From NCBI RefSeq assembly GCF_963675165.1, contig NC_087379.1, forward strand, positions 6,720,839 to 6,784,838: a stretch of DNA of 64,000 nt, in the 5' to 3' direction. The notes beneath the pieces were generated by a model that was not told the DNA's origin, did not search any database, and saw only the letters and a list, made by a program, of their open reading frames with translations. This DNA comes from Halichondria panicea (lineage: Eukaryota > Porifera > Demospongiae > Suberitida > Halichondriidae). This document shows, piece by piece, positions 1 through 12,436 of this stretch; position 1 is the stretch's first letter, and the number at the start of each line of letters is the position of its first letter. A program made the position numbers and the translations under genes.

Positions 1-56
1 ATATATTAGCTGCATGATATTGACTCTGTTGATACATAGTTGATGTACTAACTCAC

Positions 57-3000
57 GAATGCATGTTGGTTGTTGCCCAGTCCACTCTCCATTGATACAT
101 TGTCTCTGTGTTCTGCCGACCAGCTCGTAGGGTGCGTTACACTCAAACACTGCCAGTGAGCCCAGCGTCACCCCAGTCACCTCCATCTTACCATTCTCAA
201 AACCATCCTCAAATGGTTCACAATCCTTAACTGTAAGTATAAAACGTCGCACAACAGGTAAATGTAAGTATTACTAAGCTAATAATGCTAGAGTTATGGC
301 CACTTAGTTCCAAAAACAGCTTGGGCCAATTTCAGCAGAAAAACACCAACAGGATTTTAAACTTGTATATGTAGCCTGTACGCCAAAATGAAATGAACTC
401 ATAGACTCGAAAGTAATCATTGATGCAGTGAGATTAATTATGTAACCAAGCCCACATGCACGATCAGATTGAAAGCAAAGAATGCATGAAACAGTTCCAC
501 TCACTGCAGGTCGGCTCTCTCCCTGCCCAGCGTCCATTAGGTCTACACTCTCTGAAGTTAGAGCCAGATAGTGAGTAGCCATTGTTACACATGTACAGGG
601 CAAAGGAACCATCATTCATGTACTGTATAGCTCCATTCTCCGGTACTGAAAGCTTTTCACATAATACGCCTGTATGTGTATAAGGTTATGGATCAGTTCA
701 TGCATGAGCAAGAAAGAGGATCAATACACACTCTGTATTATATACTATGTGAATGAATTGTTGTGGCATTATACCTTCACAGCTTGGGGTCGACTCGCTC
801 CATGATGCAGCAGAGAGTTGACACACCCTCTCTCGGGGTCCAGAGATCATGAAGCCAGGCTCACACGAGTATCTAGCCACAGAACCAACAGAATTGCTCG
901 GCTTTGACACGACTCCATTCTCTAGTGGCTCCAGCTCATCACACTCAAAACCTACAGTGGGATGTTGAGTATCCACACTTAAACAAATCCTCTCCAACGT
1001 AAGTGTACGATCATGATATATGGAGAGCTAACTTCTGCACACATAATACTAACCTGATGGTGCGACAGTAGGAGGGGGGCATGTCACCTCAGGACAGGTG
1101 GTAGTTGGAGGACAGATTGTGGGGGGCATTGTAGGGGGGCACATAGGGCACTCGGTGCAGGTTACAGGAGGGAGGACGGTAGGAGGAGGTGGGCAAGTAG
1201 GTGTGGGACACTCTGTGGATGGTGGACATTCGGTGCAGGTCACGGTAGGGGGGCACACTGGTGGAAGTAGCGTGGGACAGGAGGGACAGGTGGGAGGCGA
1301 AGGGGAGGAAGGGGCTAGTGGAGGTAACAAAGAAGAGCATCAATTAACTTCAGACGATAATCAATATTAAAAGACAACACTGTGAATTCACTAGTACGTA
1401 TACATTAATTTATATACATGGGTTGCATCATTATGTTTCTTTTCTAACAGTCGTACCTTGAACACACTCTGGTTCCAGTCCAGTCCAAGTACCGTCCATC
1501 TGACAGAATCTCAGACGGTCGCCGGTGACAAAGTACCCCTCACTGCAAGTGTACTCTGCTACTGAGTTGAGCCTGGTACCATCTCTAAGAGACACACGTC
1601 CGTTGGGGGGACTGGACAGTGCACCACAGGTAATGGCTGTACAAGAAATGCAAGGAATTAAATGGCTAGCATAGTTTGAATTAAGGTTTAAACTTCAGAT
1701 GTACAACATCCAAATTCGATTATAGAATACCATCTGAACAGGTTTCTTGTAAGCTCTCAGAAAATTATGAATTTGGATCACCAGAACTCTAGATATACAG
1801 AGTCGACTATACAATCATGCACTGAGCATTTAGTTGTATCATACTTACGTTCACAAGTTGGTACGTCTCCACTCCAAGTCTCGTCCGGCCGACACACTCG
1901 CCTCGAATCACCCACCAGACTGAATCCGTTATCACAGAAGTACCTTGCACTACCGCCCACAAGGGAGGACATGAGCACAACCTCTCCACTGAGGGGAGAA
2001 GACAAACCAGGGCAACTCCTCTCAGCCTCTGTGTATGGGGGGGGGGGAGGGAAGAATTAATAAACAGATGAGAGTGCATGCATTATTTCGAGCAAGGAGG
2101 GGAGAAAACATGGTTAATTTTGTGGATGGAAAATCTCACCTATTTCCAATGGAAGGGCATCACTTGGTTCCCCAGTTCCAATCGCCGTGGTAGCAGCCAC
2201 CTGTAGTCAAGAAAACATTGCTGAAATAATTTCAAGTGTACAGTGGAAAGTTTTTGTTATGTACCTGTATCCAGACTGACCCTATGCCAGGAGGTATGTT
2301 TGACGACACTGGAGAGAAGCAGAATTCAAACGGCCCCAAATCTATTTCAGCTCCTGGTTCCCCGTCTCTGAAGATCACGACTACAAAGCCAGTGATGACT
2401 CCATTACTCATCTCCGGGGGCTGGAACGTGAAGGTGTTGCCACGGGAGTTCTTGAATAACTCAATCTTACCAGGAACTGCATACAAACAGATACATGCAC
2501 CATTACAAACAGTTATACATGGGAAATTAAGTACTGTAACAGTAGAAAAGCACTTAGTACTGCATGCAGTTAAGAACATGGGTAATTATTCGAGATAGAG
2601 TATTTCCCCCTCACCTCCTTCAGTAGTAGAGCCAGTGATAGTGGCAGTACGACCATCCACAGAGTCCGGGTCCTGATCACTCACTCCATTCTCAGCAGTC
2701 ACTCTGTATGTGCAAACCTTATAATTAATCACACTCACAATGCAATCAGCATCTCGGAACTTAATTAGTAGGTAATAGACATACGAACAAATAACTGACC
2801 TTATAGTGTACTCTGTCACAGGATTGAGTTCGTTCAGTGTGAACTCTCTTGGAGAGCCTGGGGCTACATTACCACCTGGTAGGAACCCTTCAAACATCAG
2901 AGAGGTCTCCTGATATTCAATGGCGTAGCTGACATCAGTGCGGCCACCATTGCTCTGAGGAGAGTCCCAACCGAGGGTAAGAGAGTAGCTACTAGCTTGG

Positions 3001-4702
3001 AAGACATTCACGTTAAGTGGGCTGCTAGGAGATCCTGCATGGATACAAGTCAACAGATAATAGAGTAGTCAGAAAAGAAACTCATTAATTTGTTCAGAAT
3101 CATCAGATATCGACTATTGCATTAATACAACGTATTTTACGTGCTATATATATACATACTGGAACAGGGAACATCATCCATTTCATCTCCGGTTCTGAAG
3201 AAACTGTCGCTGCAGACACAACAAGACGAGCCTGACCCACTCTCACTGTTAGGAGGACAGGAGAGGCAACTATCCACATTGCTGTAGGAGCTCTTGAAAG
3301 TGTTAGCAGGGCAAGCTAATTGAAGGAGAGACCGCAGGCAAGGTTATTGAATGCATGGGTGATAATAATAAACATTTTTTTACAGAGCTGTCCATTCTCA
3401 AGAATAGTAAACAGATGTTGTTCTCGTGCATTCTTACTGGTAATTATGATCACTAACACATGCAGTCATACCTGTAACCATGCCATGTAACTAACATATA
3501 CAATAGCACACGTACACCTAGTTACGTATATACGTATGGACTCACCAACACAATGGCTGCTTCCATCGCTAGTGTCCAGAACAAACCCAGGATCACAGGA
3601 GCAGTCCCTACTCCGATCCCAAACTCCCAATGGCATACACTGAACATCAATCAAAGAGGCTCTCGATTCCCTCTCCCTCAGACATTGAGCTCGACTGCCA
3701 GTATCGTCCACTGCACTAGACCTTACTGCACACTCCCCTACGGCAACGGCTGTAGCTTCACTCGATTGAGCTGGTGCATATGTGTCGGGGTACAGTACTA
3801 ATCCTGCAGTTTGACTCTTGCAACAGTAGGTGTAAACCCGAAAGCTGGTGATGGACAGACATGTTCCATTCTCACGTACTGAGAGGTACAATCCTTTCTT
3901 CGCATTGGAAGTTTTGAAGGAGAGTGTGATACTCCCTGCGGAGCTTTCTGGAGATATGTTACTAAGCAGCTGGTAGTTGTCGGGGTCAGCGGAAGCTTGA
4001 GCGTCTGGATTATCAGTTTCAAAGTAGAGCACATCAAATGTCCTTGTATATCCACCGCTAGTGAAGCGATACGCCAAATCAATCAAAACTTCATTCACGT
4101 CTCCCGAATTGATGAACTGAGTGAGGAGGTAGTTAGCTTGTGGCATTTGTCGAGAATTGCTGCACGAACGAACTTGGTAGGTGCAGATCCCACCACGACC
4201 TCGAGTCCACTGCAGGGAGAGAGTAAAATACATTTAAAGCAGGCAGACAATTAATCAGTTGCTAGGAGCATACATCTGTTGAGGCGAAATGCAAAGGGTT
4301 CTGTTTTATCTACAGTATATGGCCCATGCATGAACAGCTAAACTCGTTATAAGAAAGTCAATTACAGAGCTGGTTTGCATGCACAATGCCACATGCATGT
4401 GTACAGTATAGACATTAGAGTCTGTGCATGCATGATCAAGGCAATACTATAACTATATAGATCTAGCGTACAGTGCCTCCATTCGAATCTGTCTCAATGG
4501 CCCTCCACACTCCACTGCTCCCAATGAGGCTGGTGTAATATCGAGAGTCCATTAGAACACAAACATTATCTTCCACTTCTGGGGGCACGATACGAAAGTT
4601 GGTTGGATTGACACACTCATTGCTGAAATCATACGGAGCATTTGCAGTCACAGTGGAGACTAACAGCTGCACCAAGGCACAGAGAAACACAAGCCTTGTC
4701 AT
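57..4702 (-). CDS. Eph-type ligand-binding domain / FN3 / Sushi ectodomain protein (3' end beyond window)
   Basis: Likely a cell-surface or secreted receptor-like protein. Exons in transcript order: 4702-4472, 4209-3546, 3315-3160, 3034-2800, 2703-2615, 2476-2265, 2200-2140, 2028-1849, 1636-1457, 1314-1054, 951-775, 645-505, 230-57. ATG 4702 opens a signal peptide (MTRLVFLCALVQLLVSTVTA). An ephrin-receptor ligand-binding domain follows: VCVLMDSR start, GGICTYQVRSC, LYFETDN, and KKGLYLSVRENGTCLSITSFRVYTYC, where Eph receptors have GFYLAFQDVGAC..VRVFYKKC. Next come a Cys-rich GCC2/GCC3 module, two FN3 domains (ENGVSDQD near the end of the first), two Sushi/CCP domains, a Cys/Pro-rich linker and at least three more Sushi domains. 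The Sushi and linker exons are 180, 180, 261, 177, 141 and 174 nt, all multiples of three between phase-1 introns. The last exon seen ends at a good splice donor, so the gene continues left; no membrane segment or kinase is visible. Orthology to vertebrate EPH genes is not claimed. Confidence 0.85.
1054..1314 (-). other. Cys/Pro-rich linker exon between Sushi domains
   Basis: One 261-nt exon (87 residues) of the Eph/Sushi gene is almost entirely Pro, Cys and Thr. It repeats short units such as VTCTECPP, PTCPPPP and ICPPTTTCPE, with a Cys every three to six residues. It is flanked by phase-1 introns like its Sushi neighbours. It probably forms an extended, disulfide-stapled or O-glycosylated stalk. 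Frames on both strands stay open only because of its composition. Confidence 0.75.
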
Positions 4703-5913
4703 TGCACTAGAGATTTCAGTTGGCCAGAATCCTGCAAAGATTGCATGCATGTGTAACATGTAACTTAATTGTTCATAATTATTGCACTATATCCAGCTGT
4801 AGCTATATATATAGCTATAATTTTAGCTAAATGCTCATGTACTTGCTTACCTTTGGTTATGCTTTAAAAAAGCTTTTAACAGTAGTGTGATCAATTTACA
4901 TTCCAGTTGGGTTTTTATCATGCCTTGTTCTGGCTTCCTGAGGATGTGGTCAAAAAAGGAAGTGTTTCCTTACATACACACACACATACACACACCATCA
5001 CCAACAAACAAATTACCTCACATGTATACAGTATACACACAATGAATTAGTCACAACCATGCATGCATGCAGGAAAAACATTTATAGATTGCGAGCCAGA
5101 AAAATATAAGTCTAAGTAGATCTTCAGTATTCCCCTGAGTCAGTACACATGTATACATTAAGTTAACGTCATGTGACGTCACCTTCACCTTAGTAGTATA
5201 GACAACAAAAGTGAATTTTTTAGCTTGAACAATGACCTCTTGTCTCCATGCAGGGCATGCTTTTGTCAGTGTTTTGTAATCACTTGTTTGATGTCACTGG
5301 CAACACTTTACAGACAACAGTATCAAGTACCTCCTTGACAACAGCTATAGTATCATGTATCACCCACCACCATGCACCCACACAACTGTCTAGCCGCACA
5401 CAAGCCCCTGCTAGTCTTCTAGCAGCAGTATCACAATTTTTCTTAGAAAACGGGACCAAATAAAACTCCATCATTTAGACTACTTCATAATTAGCCCCAT
5501 CTGAATCACACCATATAATGACAACCCCCCCCCCCCACAGAGCTCAGAACACCTACAAGCTTTACTTTGATCTCTGATTCATTTTTAAACAATATCATGT
5601 GTAATGCTTCAGCAATGTGTTTAATAAGGACAAAATGACATACATATCATAACGTGTACAAAATTATAGCGATGCCTATTAGAACAAGCAACATTTGAGG
5701 TTAATAAAATAATTACTAGCTTACTTACATTCATGTATATGAACAAAGATTGAAAGTCCTAGATCTAGTGCAGTCCAAACTATTATATATACAGAATGAG
5801 ACCGATCCAAAAAATAACATGATAATGGTAATAAAATATGTACAGAGAACCGTACAAGAAGATAAGTAAGTTGAAAATGGACGCTACTGGAAGACAACCT
5901 AATTGTCCGAGTA
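4703..5913. other. Intergenic between two minus-strand Eph-like genes
   Basis: About 1.2 kb upstream of the first Eph-like gene and downstream of the second. It holds a CA-rich stretch (about 4976-5000), a C homopolymer near 5525-5537, and a perfect TGACGTCA palindrome at 5174-5181 that resembles a CRE/bZIP site. No coding potential with splice support was found. Confidence 0.5.
5174..5181. promoter_or_regulatory. CRE-like palindrome TGACGTCA
   Basis: Perfect 8-bp CREB/ATF-type consensus about 470 bp upstream of the start codon of the first Eph-like gene. Function is inferred from the motif alone, and chance occurrence in 1.2 kb of spacer is possible. Confidence 0.25.
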
Positions 5914-8900
5914 CTAGACATAGAACTCATTCTCTTTGGCGACAGTGCCTTGGGTGTTTTCCACGGGTACCACAGTTTGTGATGAGATAGATCTGAGCGA
6001 GGCACTGTAGCGTAACATCGTGGGGGGCTCTTTGGTCTGATCTTCATGGGTGGTATAGAATCCTTGACGGTTGATCGAGCGAAGACGGCAGATACACACA
6101 ATGACGATGACTATCATGAATATCAGTAATGCCACAAGTGCTGCACCTACACAGATACCGATGATCAATGACTCGTCAAGGGAGGCGGCGGGGGTGGAGG
6201 TGGGAGTAGCTGTGGGAGGGGGGGAGGGAGAAGATAATTCGTTACATGTGATACATGTAGAATCACAAAACAGGACCTCTATACAGTCGATATCTTGGCA
6301 TAATTATGATTCATAATTCGTACAAGCTACGTATTTAAATGTAGTGTACATACTACCGAGGCCTGTTTACAAACTACAAGACACATTTCACTGCACATAC
6401 CATTAATCAAGACACGTACGTGTGCACACAACACACAACACACACACACACAGTCACTTACGATCATCATTGTTTATGTCCACGGTGATGGTACTAGACA
6501 GGTTTGGCCCGTCGAACAGCACATTACCCTCGAATCCAGAGGGTCCCACAAACTCCAATGTCAACATAGTGGAGCGTGTTGCAACACTACCAGAATTGTC
6601 ATCAAGGATGTCGAACATAACATCAAGTACAGCATCTTCAGCACTTGACGAGAACTCAATTACAGTGGACACATTGATAGCGCTGGTTTCTATGGAGATA
6701 ACGGAACCAAATCATTATCACTGACAACAATTCCACACTCGCTAGGTACTGGGGGAGGTAGCTATTAATATCCAATGTACAGGAATACAACAATCGATCA
6801 GATTACAATGAATCACATCTCGTACAGTACAAATGCCATTTGTGCGGTGTCAGGGAAACCGATATCTCTCAAGTTACAACAAAGTGTGTAGATCATTAGG
6901 AAAAGCAAGACCACTTAGGATGGGAAATGTGAAGCTGCCAGCCCTGACAGACATCAATTAAGACATGTACGGAGAAATATTAATGGGGGAGGGTTGACCC
7001 CCAATCATGTATAATAATGTTGTGCTCACCACCAGAAGTGGTTATCCTGAGTGTGAGGGGAGAGCTGGTCCCACCTATTTTAGACACTGTCACCATGCCC
7101 TTTCCCTGGGTCTCGTTGAACTGGACACTTGATAGAGTGAACCCAACCCTCACATCTGTGAGTGGAGGGAGGTTTGGTATCAGAGAACATTCAACATGAT
7201 GCATTGTATAGCACATCCTCGTAATATTATTATGGCATACAGTTTACGAAAAGAGAATAATTATTATTTGAATTTCAGTTTTATTTCAAACAGCTATCTC
7301 AAAAACAGATACTCACTGTCATCATCCATTATTGTGACGACCAGTTGACTGTACACTTGTACATTTCCATCTATTACCCCACCAGCACTGTAGCTACCCA
7401 TGGTTGTTGCTATGATGAATGTGTAGTTGAAGGGGTAGGAGTCCAAAGCCAACTGGTTGCCCACTATGTTTATGGGTGACATTGCCTGTGTGTGTGTGTG
7501 TGTGGGGTGTGGGGGAGTACGTTGTGTGTGTGGGGGGTGGGAGTGTGTTGTATGTGGGGGGTGGGTAATAGAGTGCTGCTGTAGGAAAGAAGAGATACAC
7601 TAACAGAGTGATGGTTGCCAGTCTATTGTGGGCCCCTTGAAGTACTGACATGAACACTCACAAGAAGTGTGAAGCAGCACTTGTATTGTAGCTAGTCAGA
7701 GCAAATAAAACACTAATGACATCACCACCACACCATACACGGAGAGTGGCTTCAAATGTATCATATTACAGTTACAGCATAATAACAGATTCTGATATCA
7801 CATTTCGAGGCAATAGCAATTGCAAGATAGACCACAAAAGGTATCGTCAAATTTATGGACCATTTCCCACACACTAATGACAACTGGGTTGACACATGTA
7901 CCTGTATAGTAAACCACTTTGGGAAACACACTGACTGCACTAGATACAACAGTACTTTGAATACCGTATAGTGGGTAATTTTCGTGGGGTAAAAAATTCA
8001 TTCAACTGGAAAACGGTGAGTATAAATTTCGTTGAACTTCATTGCTTGCACTGCATTGCATGCGTTACGATAAGCCATGCCTACATTTTCGTGGGGGACA
8101 TTTTCGTGGAGGTCAGCTTGCACACGAAATTACCCGCTATACGGTACACATGTTAAGACATACCCATAGCTCATATTATGTACACACACAGGACATTACC
8201 TCATTAGCATTGTTGAACATGATACTACTCTCTACATCAAAAGGATAATCATTCGAGGGGCGGGTAGACTGGAAATTTATATTCATGGTGATGCTGCCTC
8301 CAGCTCGTACTGACACACCTATATTTTCTGTGGTAGTGCCTTCCGCTATGGCTAGATAGTTGGTAGTGAAACCCAGGATAACTGCACAAGGGAGAGACGA
8401 ATCCATCCAGTTATTACACTTTTAAAAATAGTTTTGAGATACAACATTTCACATTTAGTAAAAATGTAGTAAAAAGGCAAGGACCTCCCTACCCAACACT
8501 CACACAACACTCACACACACACTCACACACCCACTCACTCACTCACTATCACTCACACACACACACACCACACACTCACCGACACAGACAGCACTAGTAG
8601 ACGTCAGAGTACCATCATCGAAGGCGTAGTTATTTCGACACTGACAGGTGGAAACATCGCTAACTGTACTGAACTGAGGACATGGCGAACAGTCGCCAGA
8701 ATTCAAATAATGAGTTGTCGCACAACCTGAAAACAAAAAGAGCAACTGATTTTAACAGATAAGACACAAGGTATCCTTGGAAACTACAATGGTGGCATGG
8801 CATGGCCTGTGCATAATTATAGGCTAAGTTTTCACTCCGTTCAGACGATTGTCATCCACTGTGAGTCTTTTTCTTTTGTTAGCATGGCAAGCTAAGGATA

Positions 8901-11717
8901 GCTATTAGAATGCTATATCAGATGGGCTAGAAACCTTCACAATCGAACTACCATACCGGCCCCATACTCAGAAGAAGTGTGGCCTAGGATCGAGGCTAGC
9001 TCTCTATTTAGTAAAAAGGAGGCTAACAATTAAACTGTGCCCTTCCTCCCTTACCATCGCATCCTTGAGAAGTTGTGGTGGTGCCTCCATCTGCAGTTAC
9101 ACGGTTATCCAAGCATGAGCACTCGGCTGAGTTGCTACTGGACTGCTCACTGTTGCTAGGGCACATCGAACAATCCACACCACCGCTACTATAATATGAC
9201 AGAGCACAACCTATAGGGAAAAAATTATGACAAAATGCTATCTACAATTGATTCATTAAACACACTTAATTACATAATACAAGCATTAAATTGAAGGCCT
9301 TGAAACAGTGTGAGTATAAACTTTGACTCACTATTGCAGGCGGCTCCACTGGTGGTGGTGGTCCCTCGTGGAGTGGTGGTCCTCCCTCCTGTGCAGCTGC
9401 AGCTAGCCTCATCGCTACCAACCATCCTCTCACTATTGGCCGGGCACATGACACAGGCACCGGAGGAGGGTCTGTAATAGTTGGTGGCACATGTACCACA
9501 CACATCAATGGTGGTGGTGGTCTGTTGTGCAGAAGTAACCAGACCAGCGTCACAGGTGCAGCTTGATTGGGAGCCCCCCGGACTGGTACTGCCAGTTGGA
9601 CACAGTAGACACTGACCCAGGGTCTCGGCAACATCACTCATGAAGTAGCCTGAAGCACACGCTAGGGGGGGGAGGGGAGGTTAATGGAAGTACTTCATTG
9701 GAATTGAGCTACACCAGGCAATGGGCACTCAAAGTTAGCTACTAAAGCAAGCTACATTTTTACACACATGCACATATCGTATAGCAGGTATATTATATCG
9801 AGGGTATAAACTGTCAACGTTAAAAGGTTTTCGCTTTGCAGAATAGCCTTTTTGCAGCATGCATGTACACATGCATGTACATGTATACATGTCCACATGC
9901 GATACGTGGGTAGTAATGTATAAATATTCGCAGTATGTTCTTAATCAGCGAAAACCACGAACATTTATAACCCGCTATAGTATTACGATACGCTATACTA
10001 TTATGACATTGAGAGTCTTAAAACGCTTTGAATGGTATAATTTACATGCACTTTATATACGTACACGTAGTTGCAAATGACTTACTGTCACAGTCAGTAG
10101 CGACGTCACTAGGGTTGGCTCTACTGTGTCCAGCCACACAGCTGCACATACTGCTCTCAGTGGAGGTGGCCTCACTGAACATCGGACAAGTGAGACAGTC
10201 ACTACTGCCAGGCATGGACTTGTACGAGCCCATAGTGCAGGCTGCAGGATGGGGGCAAGTATTGGAGTGAAATATGTAGTATGTTTATACAACAGTGAAC
10301 CAGAATTAAAGCACACAGTGGAGCATGGCCTGATGGCAACCTTCTGCCTAACCCTAACCCTGTCATGGTGTTTCCTTTCAAGTCAAAGAAAGAGTCAAAA
10401 GATCCACTACTTATTGCTGCCATCATACCAACAGAAAAAAATGGATGGTCATGGATCGAAACGTTTCTAACACTTACAGACTGTATGTGTAGTCTCTTAA
10501 ATCTGTAGAGTACATGTACAGTAAACAGCTAGTGCGTATAATTATAAGAATTAATGTAGCGTATCAAAAATTAATATCCATTTCAACAGTTGTCTTACCA
10601 ACACAGTTCATGCCGTCAGCTCCACTGAATCCAGCCATACACTCGCACGGGGTCAAAGGACTCAACACGCCCCCTGCCGAGCAGGTAGTGGGTACGCTAG
10701 CAGACACAGTGTTGGGGACACAGCTCACAGTAACACTGCCCTCAAAGACTAGTCCAGTATCCTCGATAGTAGAATACGGTACTTCACATACGGAATAGTA
10801 CACCTGCACTCTATTTAGGGTGACGCAGGTACCATTGTCTCTGATGCCTAGTGCATAGCTGCCGTCAGTCAGTCCAGTCAGTGGTATTTCAATCGAAACA
10901 TTGTTTAGGATGGGCATCGAAACAACATCATAAGCCGCTAAGTTTAAGACAGGTTCTGCAGTTCGTAGAATATACAGCCCCAGGGCACTTGGGTCACAGG
11001 GAGAGACAGTGGTGCAGTTAGTTGTGAAGTCGATGAGGACTTGAATAGAGGTGAGATTATTTTGTTGCATGCGCTGGGTAACTATCCAATTGTCTTGTCC
11101 AGCCGCTTGCGTGCAAGCAACAGCACTATAGGGGCAATCAGCTTCCTGAAACATCCACTGCAAAGAAATACACAAAAGTTCATAAGTTGTCTTATACTCA
11201 GGCAGGCAGTACATACGTGTGCACATAGGCCACAGGTACATGTATGACACGTAGAATAATGAGGCATGATACCATATAGCGGGTATATTTCGAGGGTATA
11301 AATGTTCGCGGTTTTCGCTGATTAAGCATGTACCGCGAACATTTATACCCACAAATTAATATTGCATACATGCATGCATGCTGCAGAAAGGCTGATATTT
11401 CGCGAAAATTAAATCAGCAAACTAACGGTCATTCCACAAAAGTTTATACCATCGAAATATACCAGCTATACGGTAAGCATTCACACACGGAACACTTCAT
11501 TACAATTATCATCAAGACCTACCTCTTGTCCATCAAATACAGTATCACGTCTGGTGAAGTACTCAGTGAAGGAGGAAAACGTGTCGAGGATGTTAACATT
11601 ACGGACAGCTGGCAGGTTTGAATCAGGAGCAACTGGACTGTTGCATCTCGGTGCACCTGCCCACACACAGGCCAATGAGGAGAGTAGGAGGGCTGAGAGG
11701 AGTAGCTGCTTGTCCAT
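5914..11717 (-). CDS. Single-pass receptor: Eph-type LBD, EGF-like/GCC repeats, Calx-beta-like repeats, TM, short tail
   Basis: Exons: 11717-11523, 11157-10599, 10241-10086, 9661-9332, 9210-9055, 8726-8580, 8381-8200, 7495-7318, 7155-7030, 6689-6462, 6209-5914 (850 aa). A signal peptide (MDKQLLLSALLLSSLACVWAG) precedes a divergent Eph-type ligand-binding domain (DGSYALGIRDNGTCVTLNRVQVYYSVC). Next are an EGF-like segment (CECMAGFSG) and five Cys-rich GCC2/GCC3 modules with CxxCP cores, coded by exons of 156, 330, 156 and 147 nt in phase 1-1. Four exons then encode two Calx-beta-like repeats, ending VVTIMDDD and TVDINNDDR. The last exon has one membrane segment (IIGICVGAALVALLIFMIVI) and a tail of about 60 residues with RYSASLRSISS and a C-terminal NEFYV that fits a class II PDZ ligand. 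There is no kinase. Calx-beta repeats also occur in sponge aggregation-factor proteins, so adhesion or recognition is a reasonable but unproven role. Confidence 0.85.
7964..8144. mobile_element. CCGTATA-ended MITE (TA target site)
   Basis: Lies in an intron of the Calx-beta receptor gene. It begins TACCGTATAGTGGGTAATTT and ends AATTACCCGCTATACGGTA, giving inverted ends next to TA. It is 181 bp and non-coding, with internal TTTTCGTGG repeats. The TA duplication and short size suggest a non-autonomous Tc1/mariner-like element. Confidence 0.75.
9777..9991. mobile_element. CCGTATA-type MITE copy (diverged)
   Basis: The left end reads TCGTATAGCAGGTATATTAT. The interior has GTTTTCGCTTTGC and ATCAGCGAAAACCACGAAC. 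The right end reads CCCGCTATAGTATTACGATA. It lies in an intron of the Calx-beta receptor gene and is an older copy with altered ends. Confidence 0.55.
11272..11473. mobile_element. CCGTATA-type MITE copy
   Basis: The left end is CCATATAGCGGGTATATTTC with TA before it; the right end is GAAATATACCAGCTATACGG with TA after it. Interior blocks include GTTCGCGGTTTTCGCTGATT and CCGCGAACATTTATACCC. It sits in the first intron of the Calx-beta receptor gene. Confidence 0.75.
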
Positions 11718-12436
11718 CTGTGTGTGTGTGTGTGTGTGTGTGTGTGGGGGTGGGAGGAGGTGGTGGTTGAGGGAACACTGTATATACAGGCGGCCTAATG
11801 ACGTGCAGATTGAGTGGGTGTACATTTATAGAGGTAAGTAAGCAAGGTAATGTACATCAAAAGTGCACAGTGTTTAATTAGGGAATAACAAGCCTCATGT
11901 ATCCATGTTGGGTACAAGCACCCAACATGTTACTAGTCACATCAACAGCAATATTGTAAACAGTACACGGGAAAACATTCCCTCAAACAGTATCCATGTG
12001 AAGTACAGTGTTACTAACCATACACCCACTACACACACAGTCATCTTCCTATAGTGTGTATACTAGCACTGAACAACAATACAAGTTCTAGTAAATTGTC
12101 CCAAGCTCAATTTTTGATACATCTCCTATATACAGTGTACGTACGTCATGCATGTGTGTGTGCATACACAATATGATGTACATGTATTAATAAAGGTACA
12201 TGTACATGTAGGTTGTATAGCTCCAACTGTAGGGCTGCCTAGTGGTGGGAATCAAAAGGCTCAGCTGATGGGACTGTGGCAATAAGAGCACTGTGGAAAT
12301 AAGAGCATTCAGCCAATTCTATGCTTTTGTTAAACACTTGAACTCTAATTGAAAGTCAAGTACTAGTACATGCCACACCCAAAATAATCAACACCTTTCA
12401 TGTTCAGGTCTTTAACTTACAGTCTCTTAGAGGAAA
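11718..12436. other. Divergent intergenic spacer
   Basis: About 720 bp between oppositely oriented start codons. It starts with a (GT)n microsatellite (about 11719-11744) right at the receptor start and is otherwise AT-rich. Any promoters for both genes must lie here; no clear TATA box or other core element was recognised. Confidence 0.4.

Noticed and set aside
304-615. Minus-strand open frame of 103 codons
   Set aside because: Covers a Sushi exon plus adjoining intron in the wrong frame; no ATG-plus-splice logic.
1098-1370. Plus-strand Gly/Val-rich open frame
   Set aside because: Antisense to the Cys/Pro-rich exon; stays open only because of the repeat composition.
3553-4254. Plus-strand open frames opposite the Eph-LBD exon
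   Set aside because: Shadows of the coding strand; no domain or splice support.
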